From contig BMAT01009845.1 of the NCBI GenBank assembly GCA_019649035.1, positions 29,303-60,208 of the forward strand: 30,906 nt of DNA, given 5' to 3'. How positions within the stretch are numbered: position 1 is the first letter of the stretch; each line of letters starts with the position of its first letter. A program made the translations under genes and the position numbers. The stretch is from Elysia marginata. Taxonomy: Eukaryota > Mollusca > Gastropoda > Plakobranchidae. Positions 11,701 through 24,800 of this stretch are shown piece after piece. The notes beneath the pieces are model-generated. The model searched no databases, was not told the DNA's origin, and was given only the letters and a program-made list of their open reading frames with translations.

Positions 11701-14700
11701 TTAGTTCGCATGTCTTTTATAAAGAGCACGTCAAAACAATTTTTTATTTTGAGGGTTTTTTAAAAAATTTTATATCTGACCCTGCTAATTGGCAACCGAC
11801 TCTACTTTAGTCTATATTCAGGGGGGCATAACCCATAACATCGTCTTTTGTTCAGGCCCCCCATGGGATAGACTTATACAAACCAGCTCAGTAATTCTAA
11901 AACCTTCACACTATCCAAGTGATGGCAAGCCCCTCAATGAAATTATAAAACAAGTCGTTTAGAACGAATTAATTTGATAAAATGTTTGAAGAAAATTAGC
12001 TGGTTGATAGTAACTCAATGTAAGTAAGTCTGCCGGGGGACCTGACGCAGTGAAACCCTTCAATAAAGACCACTCCTCTAATGTTGCTTTAGGACGTCCA
12101 CTTATATGGGTATAGTAATGTAACCCCTGAATTAAGACGCCCCCCTTTTAAAACCTGTTTTTACAAACATATTTCTTGGTCTTTATTCAGGGTTTCCTCT
12201 GTATTACTAAGATAGAGCATTGCATCTTTGTCTTTTGAAATGTGAGGTCACTTGTGTAGTTTTTTGAGCTGAGTTTACGGTAGCACTCATTTTATGAAGA
12301 AAAAAAAAACCAAAGTTTTGTTACAGTCCGAGATCATCTGTGTTCTGCAGCCTTCTCGTTCTTTTAGAACAGGGCCTCATTTCATTGAAGAAATACACCT
12401 ACTTCAGCTTAAATAAGAACCATTGAAGAAGTACACGAGTCATTTTGACTTGAATAAAACTCCAACTGGGTTAAACCCAGTCCCTTTGTACGTCAGCATC
12501 TCTAAGTCTGCACACCCAAGCTTAGAGTTGCCGTACCCTAAAGTACCCACGTACCATACAAAGAAACCCTAGTTGTATGGTTAGCATCCCTTACGGGAGC
12601 GAGAGAGAGAAAGAAAGAAAGAAAATCAAGTGCTCCTTTCTCGTCTGTTTCCGGTTCAGACAGATGGTGAGGTCGTTTTGCTGGTTGCTCGAAACGCGCT
12701 GTCTTGCGTCATCTCCCAAGGACCCTCTTAGAAGTTATTCTTCTTTCGAAGTAAAGTAGACATGTTCACCTTTCTACCGCTAAAAATAGCTATAGAGCTA
12801 AATCTCAAACACGTGTTTTGAATATTAATGTGTTTTAAGTGTTTAAGTTTTCATAATACTGGCCCAGAGTCAGATATAAAGAGTTTGGTAGAGATAAAGG
12901 TAAACTAGGACGAGCAGCGGCCATTCTTTGGAAGTCAACACCTAAAAATGCCTAAGTCAACACCTTAACTGTGGAAGGGTGTTATTTTGACGTGAATACT
13001 TATCCAACGAAAAGAACAAGGGGGGAAAACAAGCAATAAAAGAATGTATCTTCATTCTTCAAGACAAATCTGCCGCGTAAATTTTAAACAAATTTAATTC
13101 AAGAAGCAATCACAGTCCCATTTTCATTCAAGTATTGACTTTAAAAATATTTTCTGGACGCCAGAAGGTGAATCCGTTATATTCTTGCATTTATGGTGAA
13201 AATCTCACCTGGGAATTTTTTTCACGGATTAAAGTTCCGCTACTCGAGTTGGAATCTCATTCTTTATTACAGTGTATATAGGTTAGTCATATGTCTCAGT
13301 CTCAAGAGCAGGTGGAGACAGAAGGGGCTGGACATGTGGTAGCATCTTGGTTGGAAATTTAATACCCTTGCCCCATTGTAGTTGTCGAAGAGCGTGCTCT
13401 TGGGTGCCTTAGTGTTATGCTTATGCCAATTTGTACACGTGTTGTGTGTGCGTGTGTGTGTTGTGGTTTTGACACAGATAGTCTGTCTGTGTACCGAATA
13501 ACCTAACGAAGTAAAAGTACAGTTTAACTACTGCTACCTTTGCTTAAAACTTAGTAGATGTAATGTTGAAAAATAATAAAGGAAAATGTTGTATGCAAGG
13601 GAAAGTTCTCCCTAGTTAAAATGGTTTTTGAAAACGCACGCTCCTGGCCTTCTTTATTTTATCTAAGTATCTTCTATTTTAAGGTATGATGTATTGTGAT
13701 TATAACGTAAACTTTCTTTTTGAGGAATGAAAAGTCTTTGTTGTAGTAGAATTCATTGTGATTCTACCCAAAAGTAGGACCATTTCGTATACAAGTTTGG
13801 AGATGGGGGAGGCTTTTTTGCGAGAGTTGGTAAAAAAAGGGGGGGGGGGGAGCTAAGGGGAAAGAACAGAAGGATGTAGTGATAGAAAGCAAAAAAAAAT
13901 CACAAGTTTTTTGTTGACTTTCAATGTTGCTGTTGCGGATGACTTTGATTATACATTGTAGTTCGGGACAACTGAAAGAAGACTTAAATTTGGTTACTTG
14001 TTACTGTTAGTCAGTTTGGTTTTTCCCAGTTTTTTCTTTCTTTTTAAGTAATCATTTCTCACAATTAAATTAAAAGAAGCAGCAAATTACTTCTCTGTGT
14101 CTCTATGAGTGCTTCCTTCTTGCTCGGGTCTCCGTCCAGAGGGGAAAAAAACCCAACCAAATTGAGAGGAGTAGGCGTATATAACGTCTTGTCTTGTACA
14201 TAGATCTACCTACTAGTGTCTCACACACACACACACACACACACAGAAGTGCAGAGTTCCGGCGCAGGGGTAACCTACTTAGCCGATTCNNNNNNNNNNN
14301 NNNNNNNNNNNNGCCGATTCGCTTCGGGTCGAACTCGAAGATAGATTTAAAAAAAGGCACACGATTGCCTTAGATTTATTTTAGCTAGAGTCAGTTACTT
14401 GTGTCTTTTGTGTTGAGGGCGAAAAGCACTATCACTTTATAGAATGATGTAACCAGCCCTTGTGTGGCTCAACAGTCCCGAGGACTCTAAAGCAGTGTAC
14501 GTAGGGGTTTTCGTCTTACGCAGCTTAACGTTGTGTTTTGTGGCTCTTGGGTCTGTCTTCTTTTTTGAATAGACAATTGGGTTAATTTTCTTTAGCTCAG
14601 TTCTTTTAGCAAGTTGATGAAATTATGGTTTGGCCAACCTGGCTTACGGTATTCTTTAGCAATAGTTATATCGGTTCAAATTGTCGGGCATTAAATGGCA

Positions 14701-16080
14701 CCCAGAAGTTTCTCAAAAAGGAAGCAATGATAATCTATTATCATTGAATAATTTAGCTTTTGTCGTCAGACAAGGGGCCGACAGTTACCGCCTTTTTTTT
14801 GTAAATCTTTACTTCTAAATCTTTGTGAAGTTTTGCCATGTTTGGCTCCTGCCAAAAAAGGCCCTCTTTAAAATAAACCTATTCAATTCATTCAGTGGTT
14901 GTACGGATCAAGATTTTATCTGTCTATAATAATTGATTGGGAATGAGATTAGAGCTCAAATTATCGTTGGGCAAACTCCCTCTTTGAAGTCTATTGTTTG
15001 CAGGCAAGAACGATAACTATGTGTTCTATTGTCTCATTCCCAATAATGATGCTACTCTTATCCACCTAACGTGTACCTGAAAACGCAAAACGGGAGCACC
15101 GATGCGCTTGCCCTGTTTTTGATGTCATACACCGGTTTCTCTCTCGAGAGCCACACCGTACCACTCATCCGAGAGTGCGCGCGCATCCCGTAGTTCCGGT
15201 AGCCCTGTATATTATTCAGTCCCTTCGATTCCAACATCCCACAAGTTTACCTTGCTCTGATAACAGAGACCTTGCGAGCCGACGACGATAACGTAAAACG
15301 TAATAACACCCATAGGTAGCGTGGGTTTTACAGCAGATGATTGGCTGACGGGCCCAGTTAACCCATCAGCCACTTTGGATTTCCTCCGCTTTGGGCTTCG
15401 TCCTCCTGAGCGGGCCCGTGGTGCATAAAATCTAGTTATGAGTAATGGGTTTTACAGACTGCTGGTCCACCTGGTATAGATCTACTTTTTCACGGGTCGC
15501 TTTCTAGGCTTGTCTGCCGTTTTTACTATGGAAACTGGCCGTTTCTTTAATAGTGTTAGGTGTGTGGGTGTGGTGGGGGGTGTTAAGATTACAGCAAGTT
15601 ATTGCTGTACAACATGTCGTGTCTATGTGATGAGTCTATTGAAATGGCGTTGTAGAAGCCAAACTCAAACCTTTATGCATGGCGCTTCTCTTTGGCAGTT
15701 AAGATGAGGGCAGGATGGACATGGTTATTGCTAAGACTAGAAAGGGAGAAGGAAAGAGAGAGAGGGAGATTTTGAAAAGAAAAGAGAAGAAGAGTCAGAG
15801 ATATAATGCAGGAGGAAAGAGAAGCTGGGGATAGTGTGTCTGCGAGAGAAAGAGTTGAGAAAGATGATTGTGAAATAAAAGTTCGAGTCAGTCCAACCGT
15901 TCGTTAACCGTTTACACTTGTAACCACTCCTGGGTTGCCTTATACAACCTGAACCATTGTGATACCACTTAACAGTTTTATAATAAACTCCTTATTCTCT
16001 TTGATTCTACCAGTTAGATAAAGTCAAATAAAGCAGTGATTGCTTTAGTGACCCTGAATGAGTCGACTTGCTCTCTCTCA

Positions 16081-16123
<43 letters not shown>

Positions 16124-18765
16124 AATACTAAGGTAGTATACATGTAAAGTAGATAAGGATCCAAAAAGAATGATAAGTTGTAAGTCTTGCTTTTTTATTT
16201 TCTCTCTCTCTCTCGCTCTCTCTATCTCTCTCTCCCACATTGAGAAAAGATTTATTTTTGTTGTATTTTCCAAACTTTGGCATTTGTCAATATGTCCCTC
16301 TGTCTGTATTATTCCGCGAGGAGAAACAACAGTCCTTGGAAAAGCAAGTCTTTTAATTATCATTTCACCACTCAAGTAACCATTCTGAAATCAGTGTATA
16401 TCTTATTTACCATACAACTGCGACCAACCAAACTGATGGCTGTCTGCTGTCAAAGGCAAGCGGTATTGGTTCACTTCCTACTCTGTCCATCTTTTGTCTT
16501 TTTCAGACAGTTTTATTTCCCACCTGTTGGCTAGACCTTATCTGTCTTTCTTTATGTTTAACCTTGTTGTCTTAATTTCAGTCATGGACAAAAAAGTTTT
16601 ACGTCTCACCTGTTTGCCAGATCTTATCTAGCTTTCTGTATCTCTATCCTTGTTATCATAATTTAAGTCATGGACAGTCGTTGTGAGATATTTAGGTGTG
16701 TTATTTGAAAAGAAATGTACTTCTTGTAATTTTTTACTAATGTGCAGAGTATATATTATTAATGTCATGTTTGTTACCAGTGTTCTGGGTATATGCGACA
16801 GAACTCAACCTTTTAATTATTTTTTTTATTTTATACACTATACTAATCCCTTGGGCCTTTTGGGAAATTTGGCTTCTTTACTCAGCATAACTCTGTTGCC
16901 ACAGAGCAGCGCCATTAATGCCCCAGCAAACCAGTATTATTATTTAAAGGCCACTTTTGACCCATATGGCGGGTGTTGCAGGCGCATATCGCAAATTCAA
17001 GAATCGCTTGTAGCTGTTAGAATAAATTGCTTTCACAAGGCAATTGCAGCATGGTATGGTCGGTAATCGAATATGACCTCCAAATCTTGCATCCGACCGG
17101 ATAATCACTCATCCTCGCTGCCCTCTTGTTGTTAGGCAAAGTGTATCTTATCAATATGGTATCTGATATAATTTTTTATTGCTGTATGAGCATTTGTTAT
17201 GGGATTTGTGAATGAAAGGCAGTACTCATTGTTGTATTTTGTGAAAGCTAAAATTATTTCAAGTTCACACGTTTTTTGTGTATATTTTGTTATCTTTTCT
17301 ATTGTTTGTCTTTGTGTCCAGGAATGGGTAACGGCAACTGATCTCCGAGTTGTCCTGACTCGTATGAACACATTTGGTGACGAGGTGTTCGGTGACCCAC
17401 AGGTGCTCAAGTCGTATTTCTACGCCATCTCAGATCTCTCGGTTGGAGCAAGGTAAGCAGGGGTCACAAAGTAAGGGGCCTTCGTTGTTACCCTGTTGAA
17501 ATGCGTTAATCTCCTTCTATGGATTCCCTGACAGGTCATGACTAACCAATATACCCTCTGAAATCTTAGAGGAGCATCATATATATATAAATTGTCACAA
17601 AATCTTTCACCTTTGATCACTTATGGAATGCCCTGAATAGTGCGAGAAGCAAAAAAGTGAATTCCGGGTACTAAGCAAAGATTCGGACCCTAGCAGTTCA
17701 AACAGTGATTCTCTACAATGGTATTAGAGCAATGAAACTAAAGATCTCATATAATAAAGAAAGCATATAAGAGTAATAAACTTATTTATATCCTCCTAAA
17801 GTCATTCTTATCATTCTATTTAAGCCTCCAATCTGAACTGGAGTTTGAGGCTTGTGTTAAGTAATTTGCTAATTGTTCAAAGCAAATTAATGCCTTTCAT
17901 GGGGGTAAAGCTATTGCTAAGTTTAAAGATAGTGCTGGTTTTTAACATCAGTTTATATGGTCCATTATGTAAACAGTAACGGTTAGTATTACTGTATTGT
18001 TTAGAACTTAAAAGTATTAGTAAGTTTTAGAATTTAACATTATTAGTAAGCTTTAGAATATAAAAGAATTAGTAAGGTTTAGAATATAAAAGTATTAGTA
18101 AGGTTTAGAATGTAAAAGTGTTAGTAAGGTTTAGAATATGAAAGTATTAGTAAGGTTTAGAATTTAACATTAGTAGTAAGGTTTAGAATATAAAAGTATC
18201 AGTAAGGTTTAGAATATAAACCTATTAGTAAGGTTTAGAATCTATAAGACATCCTTTATTTATTATTGAAGCCATGCTTTGGCTCAATTCCCTTTTTTTT
18301 TTTTTTTTTATTTTCTGAAAAAAATCATTTGGCATCCCTGTTAAAAAAAAATTTCTTGTTTTATATTATAATGATAAAATTTACAACAGTGTTTGAAGTT
18401 CCCCGAAACCTACCCTATTTTCTGTATGCTGTGTGGGTGGCCAGGTGCAAGTGTAACGGTCACGCCAGCTCTTGTGTGAAGGTTCGAGACCAGGACCTGG
18501 ACGACAGGCTGCGGTGCAGATGTGAACACAACACGATGGGGGTCGACTGTGAGATGTGCAAGCCGTTCTACAACGACAGGCCCTGGGGCAGGGCCACAGA
18601 GAGGGATGCCAATGAATGCAAAGGTAAGTTGTGTCTTTTCAACGCAGTTTTTAAGAGAAAAACTGAAGCTTGTCTTAATGTGTCTGCTGCAGTATAGGTT
18701 TTGGTTTGGAGATTATTTCAGGACCCAGCCCCTCTATTCCCTCGTTGTCTCTTTCTCTCTTTCTA

Positions 18766-18802
<37 letters not shown>

Positions 18803-18804
18803 CC

Positions 18805-18837
<33 letters not shown>

Positions 18838-21800
18838 CCTATATGTCTGTCTATCTGTCTATCTATCCGTCTATATATCAGTCTGTCTATCTACCTGTAT
18901 GTCTATCTATCTATCTATCTATCTATATATCGATCTGTCTACCTATCTATCTGTCTATCTGTATAAATGTATGTCTTTCTATGTATCTAAGGAAAAGGTT
19001 TTCAAAATTTTTTTCTCTAGGTTTAATTTTCATGTTTTCCTACACTGTCATTCTGTAAATCATTTCTGTCTGAAATGTTAAAGAGAGTGTTCCTTGCAAA
19101 CATCTTCAGACATATTTATCTGTTAGATCATTACATAGCTTTTTTGTTTACATTCCAAGCAATTAAAAAATAAAAAAAGTTTTTGAAACTTTTGCATTGA
19201 GTTTTGAAGGCAAACTTTAGTGTATTTTCTGTGTCCTTTTGCCTCAAACTTTGGTTCAGCTGAGGATATATGTCGGTAAGTTTTAACATATTGGAATTGT
19301 TTGTTGTTTTTGTTTTTCAGTAAGAAGTTTTTTTTCTTCACATTTTATCATTTTTTGTCTTCTTTTCATTTACTTTGACATTGTTTCCTTTGAAAAAATC
19401 ATGTTACTCTAAAAAATATAGAAACCGCAAACGTAAAACTTTGTGAAATGAGAATTATTTAACAGGATAAAATTTTGAGTAAAGTTTTTTATTTTTGAGG
19501 AAAACCTGCAGCACTGCAGTTTTTTTCCCCTCTGCTTTCATTTAAAGCAGATACAGTTATATTTATGGAGGAATACTTTTAAGTTTTGCTTTTACCTTAC
19601 TGCTTTATAGCACTATAATAATTTGTATCTATTTTTTTTCCCTTATTGACTTATTTGGATGAGTTCGTTTTTCTTATTGAAAGTTTTGCTTCTGCATGTG
19701 TTTCTTTTGCATTTTAACTTGTTTTACAAAAGAAACTTGAGATTACAAAAATAGAATCTAGGCAAAAAGAAGAGAAATCTTGTTTGGTTAATTCTTCTTT
19801 TCTTGGGTGTGGTCACCTTACAATTTGAGAAGAAAAAAAAAGCTTTCTGAGGTACTAAACAAAAAGACTGTGTGTATGTCTTTGACTTTTGGTTGTAATG
19901 TTTGTCTTTTGTAGCTTAAAAAACTATTGAAGCTTTTCTTTGACTCCTAAAAGATTTAGTTCAACAATGATAGGTTGGATGACATTAACTTCCTTTTTTT
20001 AAATTTTCTAATTGAACTTAAAAAAAATTTTTTTAAGGGGTAAAACTTGTCCTGATAGTTAAGTGGATACCTGAATCATATGTCATTGTCAATAAAAGTA
20101 TTATGTGTTGGGTGACCTACATACTTTTGATAGGCAGAGACAGAATTTTTTTGTGTTGCTGTGCTTTCTTTAGTTTTTAAATATTTATTCCCTGCTTAGT
20201 TCTTTCAATTATATATGGGTTTTCATGATTAGAGCAGGACTTATTTATTTCATTTTTTTTATATATTATTAGTCTTAATTCCCTACCAATTATTTAACCC
20301 ATACAACCTTTCTTCAAAGCAGAATGGAACAAGAAGCCCATTTGCAAAAAAATTTAATTAAGAGCGATCAATAATTCATAAAATCTGTTTTCGCTCAGTG
20401 TAAGACAAATTTTTGTAGATAGACTCTCTGAAAAGAAAATTTATGTGGATATAATTACATTTTTTCCCCCTCAAAGTGTTAAGCTCATTGCTAAATGCCT
20501 AAAATGAGTTGTTTTTTTTTCCCTCACTGTACCATATGTTTCTACCAACAGCATGTGACTGCAACGGTCTCTCAAACACCTGTGAGTTTGACGAAGAACT
20601 GTACCGTACGACTGGTCATGGCGGTAGATGTACCAACTGCAGGGACAACACAGACGGAATCCACTGCGAGATCTGCAAGGAGAATTTCTGGCGTAGCGGA
20701 GACAAGTGTCTGGATTGTGGCTGTAACGAAATAGGTGAGGATTTCGTTGTTGCTTTAAGATCTTCATGGCAATTTGAATTTAGTTTATTAACTGTGGTTG
20801 TAGGCTATAAATAGCATAGAGAAATTTTTGACTTCACTGTTTCAATGCCTGTCAACTATATAGCCAGGATATAGGATGTCTCATTTAACTGAATGAGGAC
20901 ATGTTGCCAATGTTTTGGCTTTAGAACATACCAATGTAAATGTCTTGCCTTAAGAACTATGTCCTAAACAAGTTTACCTTCAATTTCACTTCTAAGATCA
21001 TTTTGTTCAGATTTTTCACACTTAACCAAGTGATTAGTTTAATATTTCCTTGAATGAAAAACAGGAATCATTTTCACTGCAAACATCCTATTGTGTAAGT
21101 TTTTAGAATAGGCCAGGATCATATAGGGACAAAGAGGTAAATCGAAGCGTAGTTATTATTACTACTATTAAGTCTTCTTGCATGAAAAAAAAACAAGCCC
21201 TCAAAACTCTAAAGAACCTCACCATCTGTCCCCTTCTCTTTATAACATTTAAGGCTCGGTGATGCAACAGTGCTCTGACAGGGGAGAGTGTCGCTGCAAG
21301 CCTGGTGTTGGCGGAAAGTACTGTGACCGATGCCTGCCAAATTTCTACGATTTCAGTGAAACCGGTTGTATGTAAGTAAAAAGAGCCCTTTTGCCACTCT
21401 CTGTATTCACATGTACTAGATTTTGAGCGCTAATGGTCCACTCAGGAGGACAAAGCTCATAGCAGAGGAAATCCAAGATGGCTGATGGGCTCATGTAAAA
21501 CCAAGGCTACCTATGGGTCTTATTACGCCATACATTTTTATTGTCGGTGACCAAGGTCGCTACTGTGAATCATGCCATGCCTCACAGGTCTAATGCTGTG
21601 TGCCTAACTCTCTCTCTCTTACACTGTACATGCCAGATTTTGATTCATAGAGTACAAAACCACTCTTTCTTTCCAGTGACAATGATAGTAGTGGTACCAT
21701 TGAAAAAGTCAGAGCTTCTCATAACTTATGAGGTATATATATAGATTTTTGTATTGGAGGAATGCCTAGCGGCCAATATTTTCCACTTACATGTGTGCAC

Positions 21801-24800
21801 ACCTTGTTATGGTTTTATGCTGTGTTGTCTTAGTCTAATAGAATCCACCTTTTTTGGCGATAAAAATCCCCCCAAATCAAGTGACTGGCCAGGGAAATAT
21901 TCTGTTTAACATTTGCTTAGTCTAAGAGAATTAACATTTTTGGAGATAAAAAATCCCTCTGAGTCAACGGACAGGTCAGGAAAAAATACACAGTTTACAG
22001 GGATGTAAATCTTTCAGATTTAAGCTAATTTCAGCTCAAATTTTTTTCTCATTTTTATAGTGTTTGCAGGTAAATTTTTGCAGTATTAAACATGATTAAG
22101 AGGACAACTTCTCCTCATATAAGCCCTCTAGAGAGTTGCCCATGCCTATTGTTACCCTATTGATTCCAAAGCACTAAGAGCCTCACACCATTTACAGCTT
22201 TTTTTCATTCACCATTTACAACCCTGTGTTTATACCAATACCGTTGTGAAATGTGCTTCAGGTTTCTTGTTTTAATCTGGTTATTTATTCTCTTTGTTTA
22301 AGTTCACATTTTATTGGTTCTTTCTCTCTCTGTGATAGACCGTGTCAGTGTGATCCCTCCGGCAGCTTGGACAACAACCCCAGGTGTGACGCGACCACAG
22401 GCAAGTGTGAGTGTAAAGAGAATGTCGACGGACGCAGGTGTGACAAGTGAGTCCAAAACTTTCGTGGGTTTTCTTGGGGTTTTTTTTTGTTTGAATTGTT
22501 TGGCTTAGTTTGGTTTGTTATCTCATCAAATGTGAGCATTTGTATGTGATGTTATTTTCCAAAGTAATCCGTCTAAATCTTTGACTGTCAAATGAACAGG
22601 TGTAAGCCAGGCTTCTTTGGCCTGAACCCTGAAGACCCATTTGGGTGTACCTCTTGCTTCTGTTACGGCCACTCGTCGGATTGCTCCTCTGCAAGCGGCT
22701 ACTATGTCAGGAACATCACCAGCAATTTTAACACAGGTTTGAAAAAGATTGTTTTTTTTTTGTTGTTGTTTTTGGGATGTCCTTAAGTGTGAAATGAGGT
22801 CAACTTTTTTTCTCTCGTACTTAATGTTGTGTCCCTCTTTCAGTTTTTGAAATTATTAAAATTTTTTTTGTTTTATTAGGACCCACTTGAAACAATTTTG
22901 TTTTGGCTTCTGCTTCTTTTAAGTACTTCTTCATTTGATATATTTTTTGTTGAGTTTTGCTACACCTTTTGAACCTAAAACTAGATAACATTGTAGTATT
23001 GTTTTTAAAATATTTTCCAAACAAATGTCATTCTATGAATCAGCTTGTTGATTATAGCTCATTGGAGTTGAAAACAGAAAAGTTGTGTTAAAATCTTGTT
23101 CCTCATAGTACTTTTGCTTTTCCATTTAGTCATTCACATAGTGGTGAATTAGACAGGAGTAGCAGTAGAGCTGTATGGATAGGCAAATAAAATTTTTTGA
23201 AAGAAGGTGTGTGTTTTAGCTCTAAAAGTACAGAAGAAACTAGTACGGTATGGGATTTCTGCCTTTTATTTATGGCAGCACGTGCACTTAAATAGAGACA
23301 GGACTAACAGTACAGGAAAAGCAATAATATTATTTTAAACTATATAAAATAATGTATGATGACAACAATAAAGAAAAGATTTTTAAATTTTCAGGTTTCT
23401 AGCCTAGGCCTTTGTCAAGTTGAATGCCTTGCAAGGCTCAGGATCAAAAGGTTTGGTCTGCAACAGACCTTTGTAAATTGCTGGTAAAAAACCTTGAGAC
23501 TCTAGACTAGCACGTTGTGTAACTAATATGCTGGCCAAATTTTTTAAAATAAAAACTTCTTAAGATTCTTTTCTTTTTCATTAGGCAACCAGGGCTGGAC
23601 TGCTGTAACTCGCAGCGGCCAGGAGGTGGCTACCCAGTACAACGGTGTCACCGGCAACCTTGGAGTGAAAAGCGACAGTGAACCGGTTTACTTCCTGGCC
23701 CCAGGTATGAGTGTCCACCAGTATTTTGATGATAATGATAATTATGTTAATATTAATGATGGTGACGATGATGATTATAATAATGAGAAGAACAATTCAG
23801 GGAATGGAATTTATGATTAAATATTATTTTAGGGGGGTTTTTTTGTTCTTTTGATAAATTCTTTTATTGAAGCTAAAACTTTTAAATTTGTTTTTAAAGG
23901 AAACAAAAGAAAGCCGTAATTCAACTCATGCTTGCAAGGAACTTCTCAAGGCACTGAAGGAAAAGGGAAACAACTCTACTCACAGTCTCACTTCCTGGTG
24001 CAACTCCTTAGTTTTATCTATTAAATTTAAGAAACAATCAAAGAAAAAAAAATTTTTTAAAAATAGACTGCAAACATTATGAGCAAACAGATAACATGGT
24101 CTGTACATTTTTTTCAATGATTCCTCTTATGTGTCAACCTCCTTCAACAGCAAGCTACCTTGGAGACCAACGCTACAGCTATAACCAGTACTTGACCTTT
24201 GACATGCGCACGGGCGGGCAGTCTGGCCAAGCATCCAGGTCAGACGTCATCCTGGAGGGAGGCAACGGCCAGAGTGTAAAGCTTCACATCTGGGCTCAGA
24301 ACAACAACATGCCCAGAACAATCTCAGAAACACTCACCTTCCGCCTTCACGAGGATCCGAAATTCAATTGGCTGCCAACTGTGAACGCTGTAGATTTCAT
24401 CAGCGTGTTGAGCAACTTGACAGCTATCAAAATAAGGGGGACTTACTCTGAAAATGGTGAGTGTTTGGGGACTGTTATAGTAAAACTAAACATTCACTCA
24501 GTTGCATGATGGGATTTTTTTTTGTTTCTAAAGGTTTAGATTATTTTTTTGTGTTATGACATATAATGCATATATATGTTATTGAAATGCCATTCTCAAG
24601 CCATGTTCCGATGTTTTTTTATGTTTGTTTTATATCCCGGCAGTTGAAATTCATATATAGTTCAGGATGTTGAGTCTAATTGTGGAGAAAGAAAAAGTTT
24701 TTCAAAAGTTCAACTCATTACTTTAAGATGGTCAAAATTTTAATTAATTATCCTATGTCCTGATTCAATGCATTTGAAATGTATAAAACACTGAAAAAAA

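Larger units (their letters stand above)
10832..17321 (+). other. Intron 2 (6.5 kb)
   Basis: Donor gtgggt, acceptor at 17320-17321 after a T-rich tract. It holds the second unit of the exon-edge duplication, a TIR element (12048-12201), the second copy of the dispersed repeat (12925-13275), an (AC)n tract and an assembly gap (14290-14312), a foldback element (14936-15044), and CT-rich tracts (16072-16122, 16200-16235). Remaining stretches are AT-rich with no recognisable gene. The ORF at 16683-17066 resembles nothing known. Confidence 0.9.
17453..18444 (+). other. Intron 3 (992 bp)
   Basis: Contains a diverged SINE body (17515-17735) and the 26-bp minisatellite (18001-18246). The acceptor has a poor pyrimidine tract: the last ~15 bases before the AG are G/T-rich (gtgtgggtggcc). 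Confidence 0.9.

Noticed and set aside
14103..14360. Minus-strand ORF across the N gap
   Set aside because: It depends on undetermined bases and the CA microsatellite; not evidence of a gene.
16683..17066. 127-codon ORF in intron 2
   Set aside because: No family resemblance, a low-complexity N-terminal part and no link in frame to exon 3; treated as chance.
18001..18246. Regular 26-bp repeats resembling a CRISPR array
   Set aside because: The units are contiguous with no spacers, and the setting is an animal intron; this is a minisatellite.
18522..19081. Overlapping ORFs rich in Ser, Ile, Tyr and Leu
   Set aside because: They translate the CT/CTAT microsatellite in intron 4, which is open in all three frames; there is no conserved domain.
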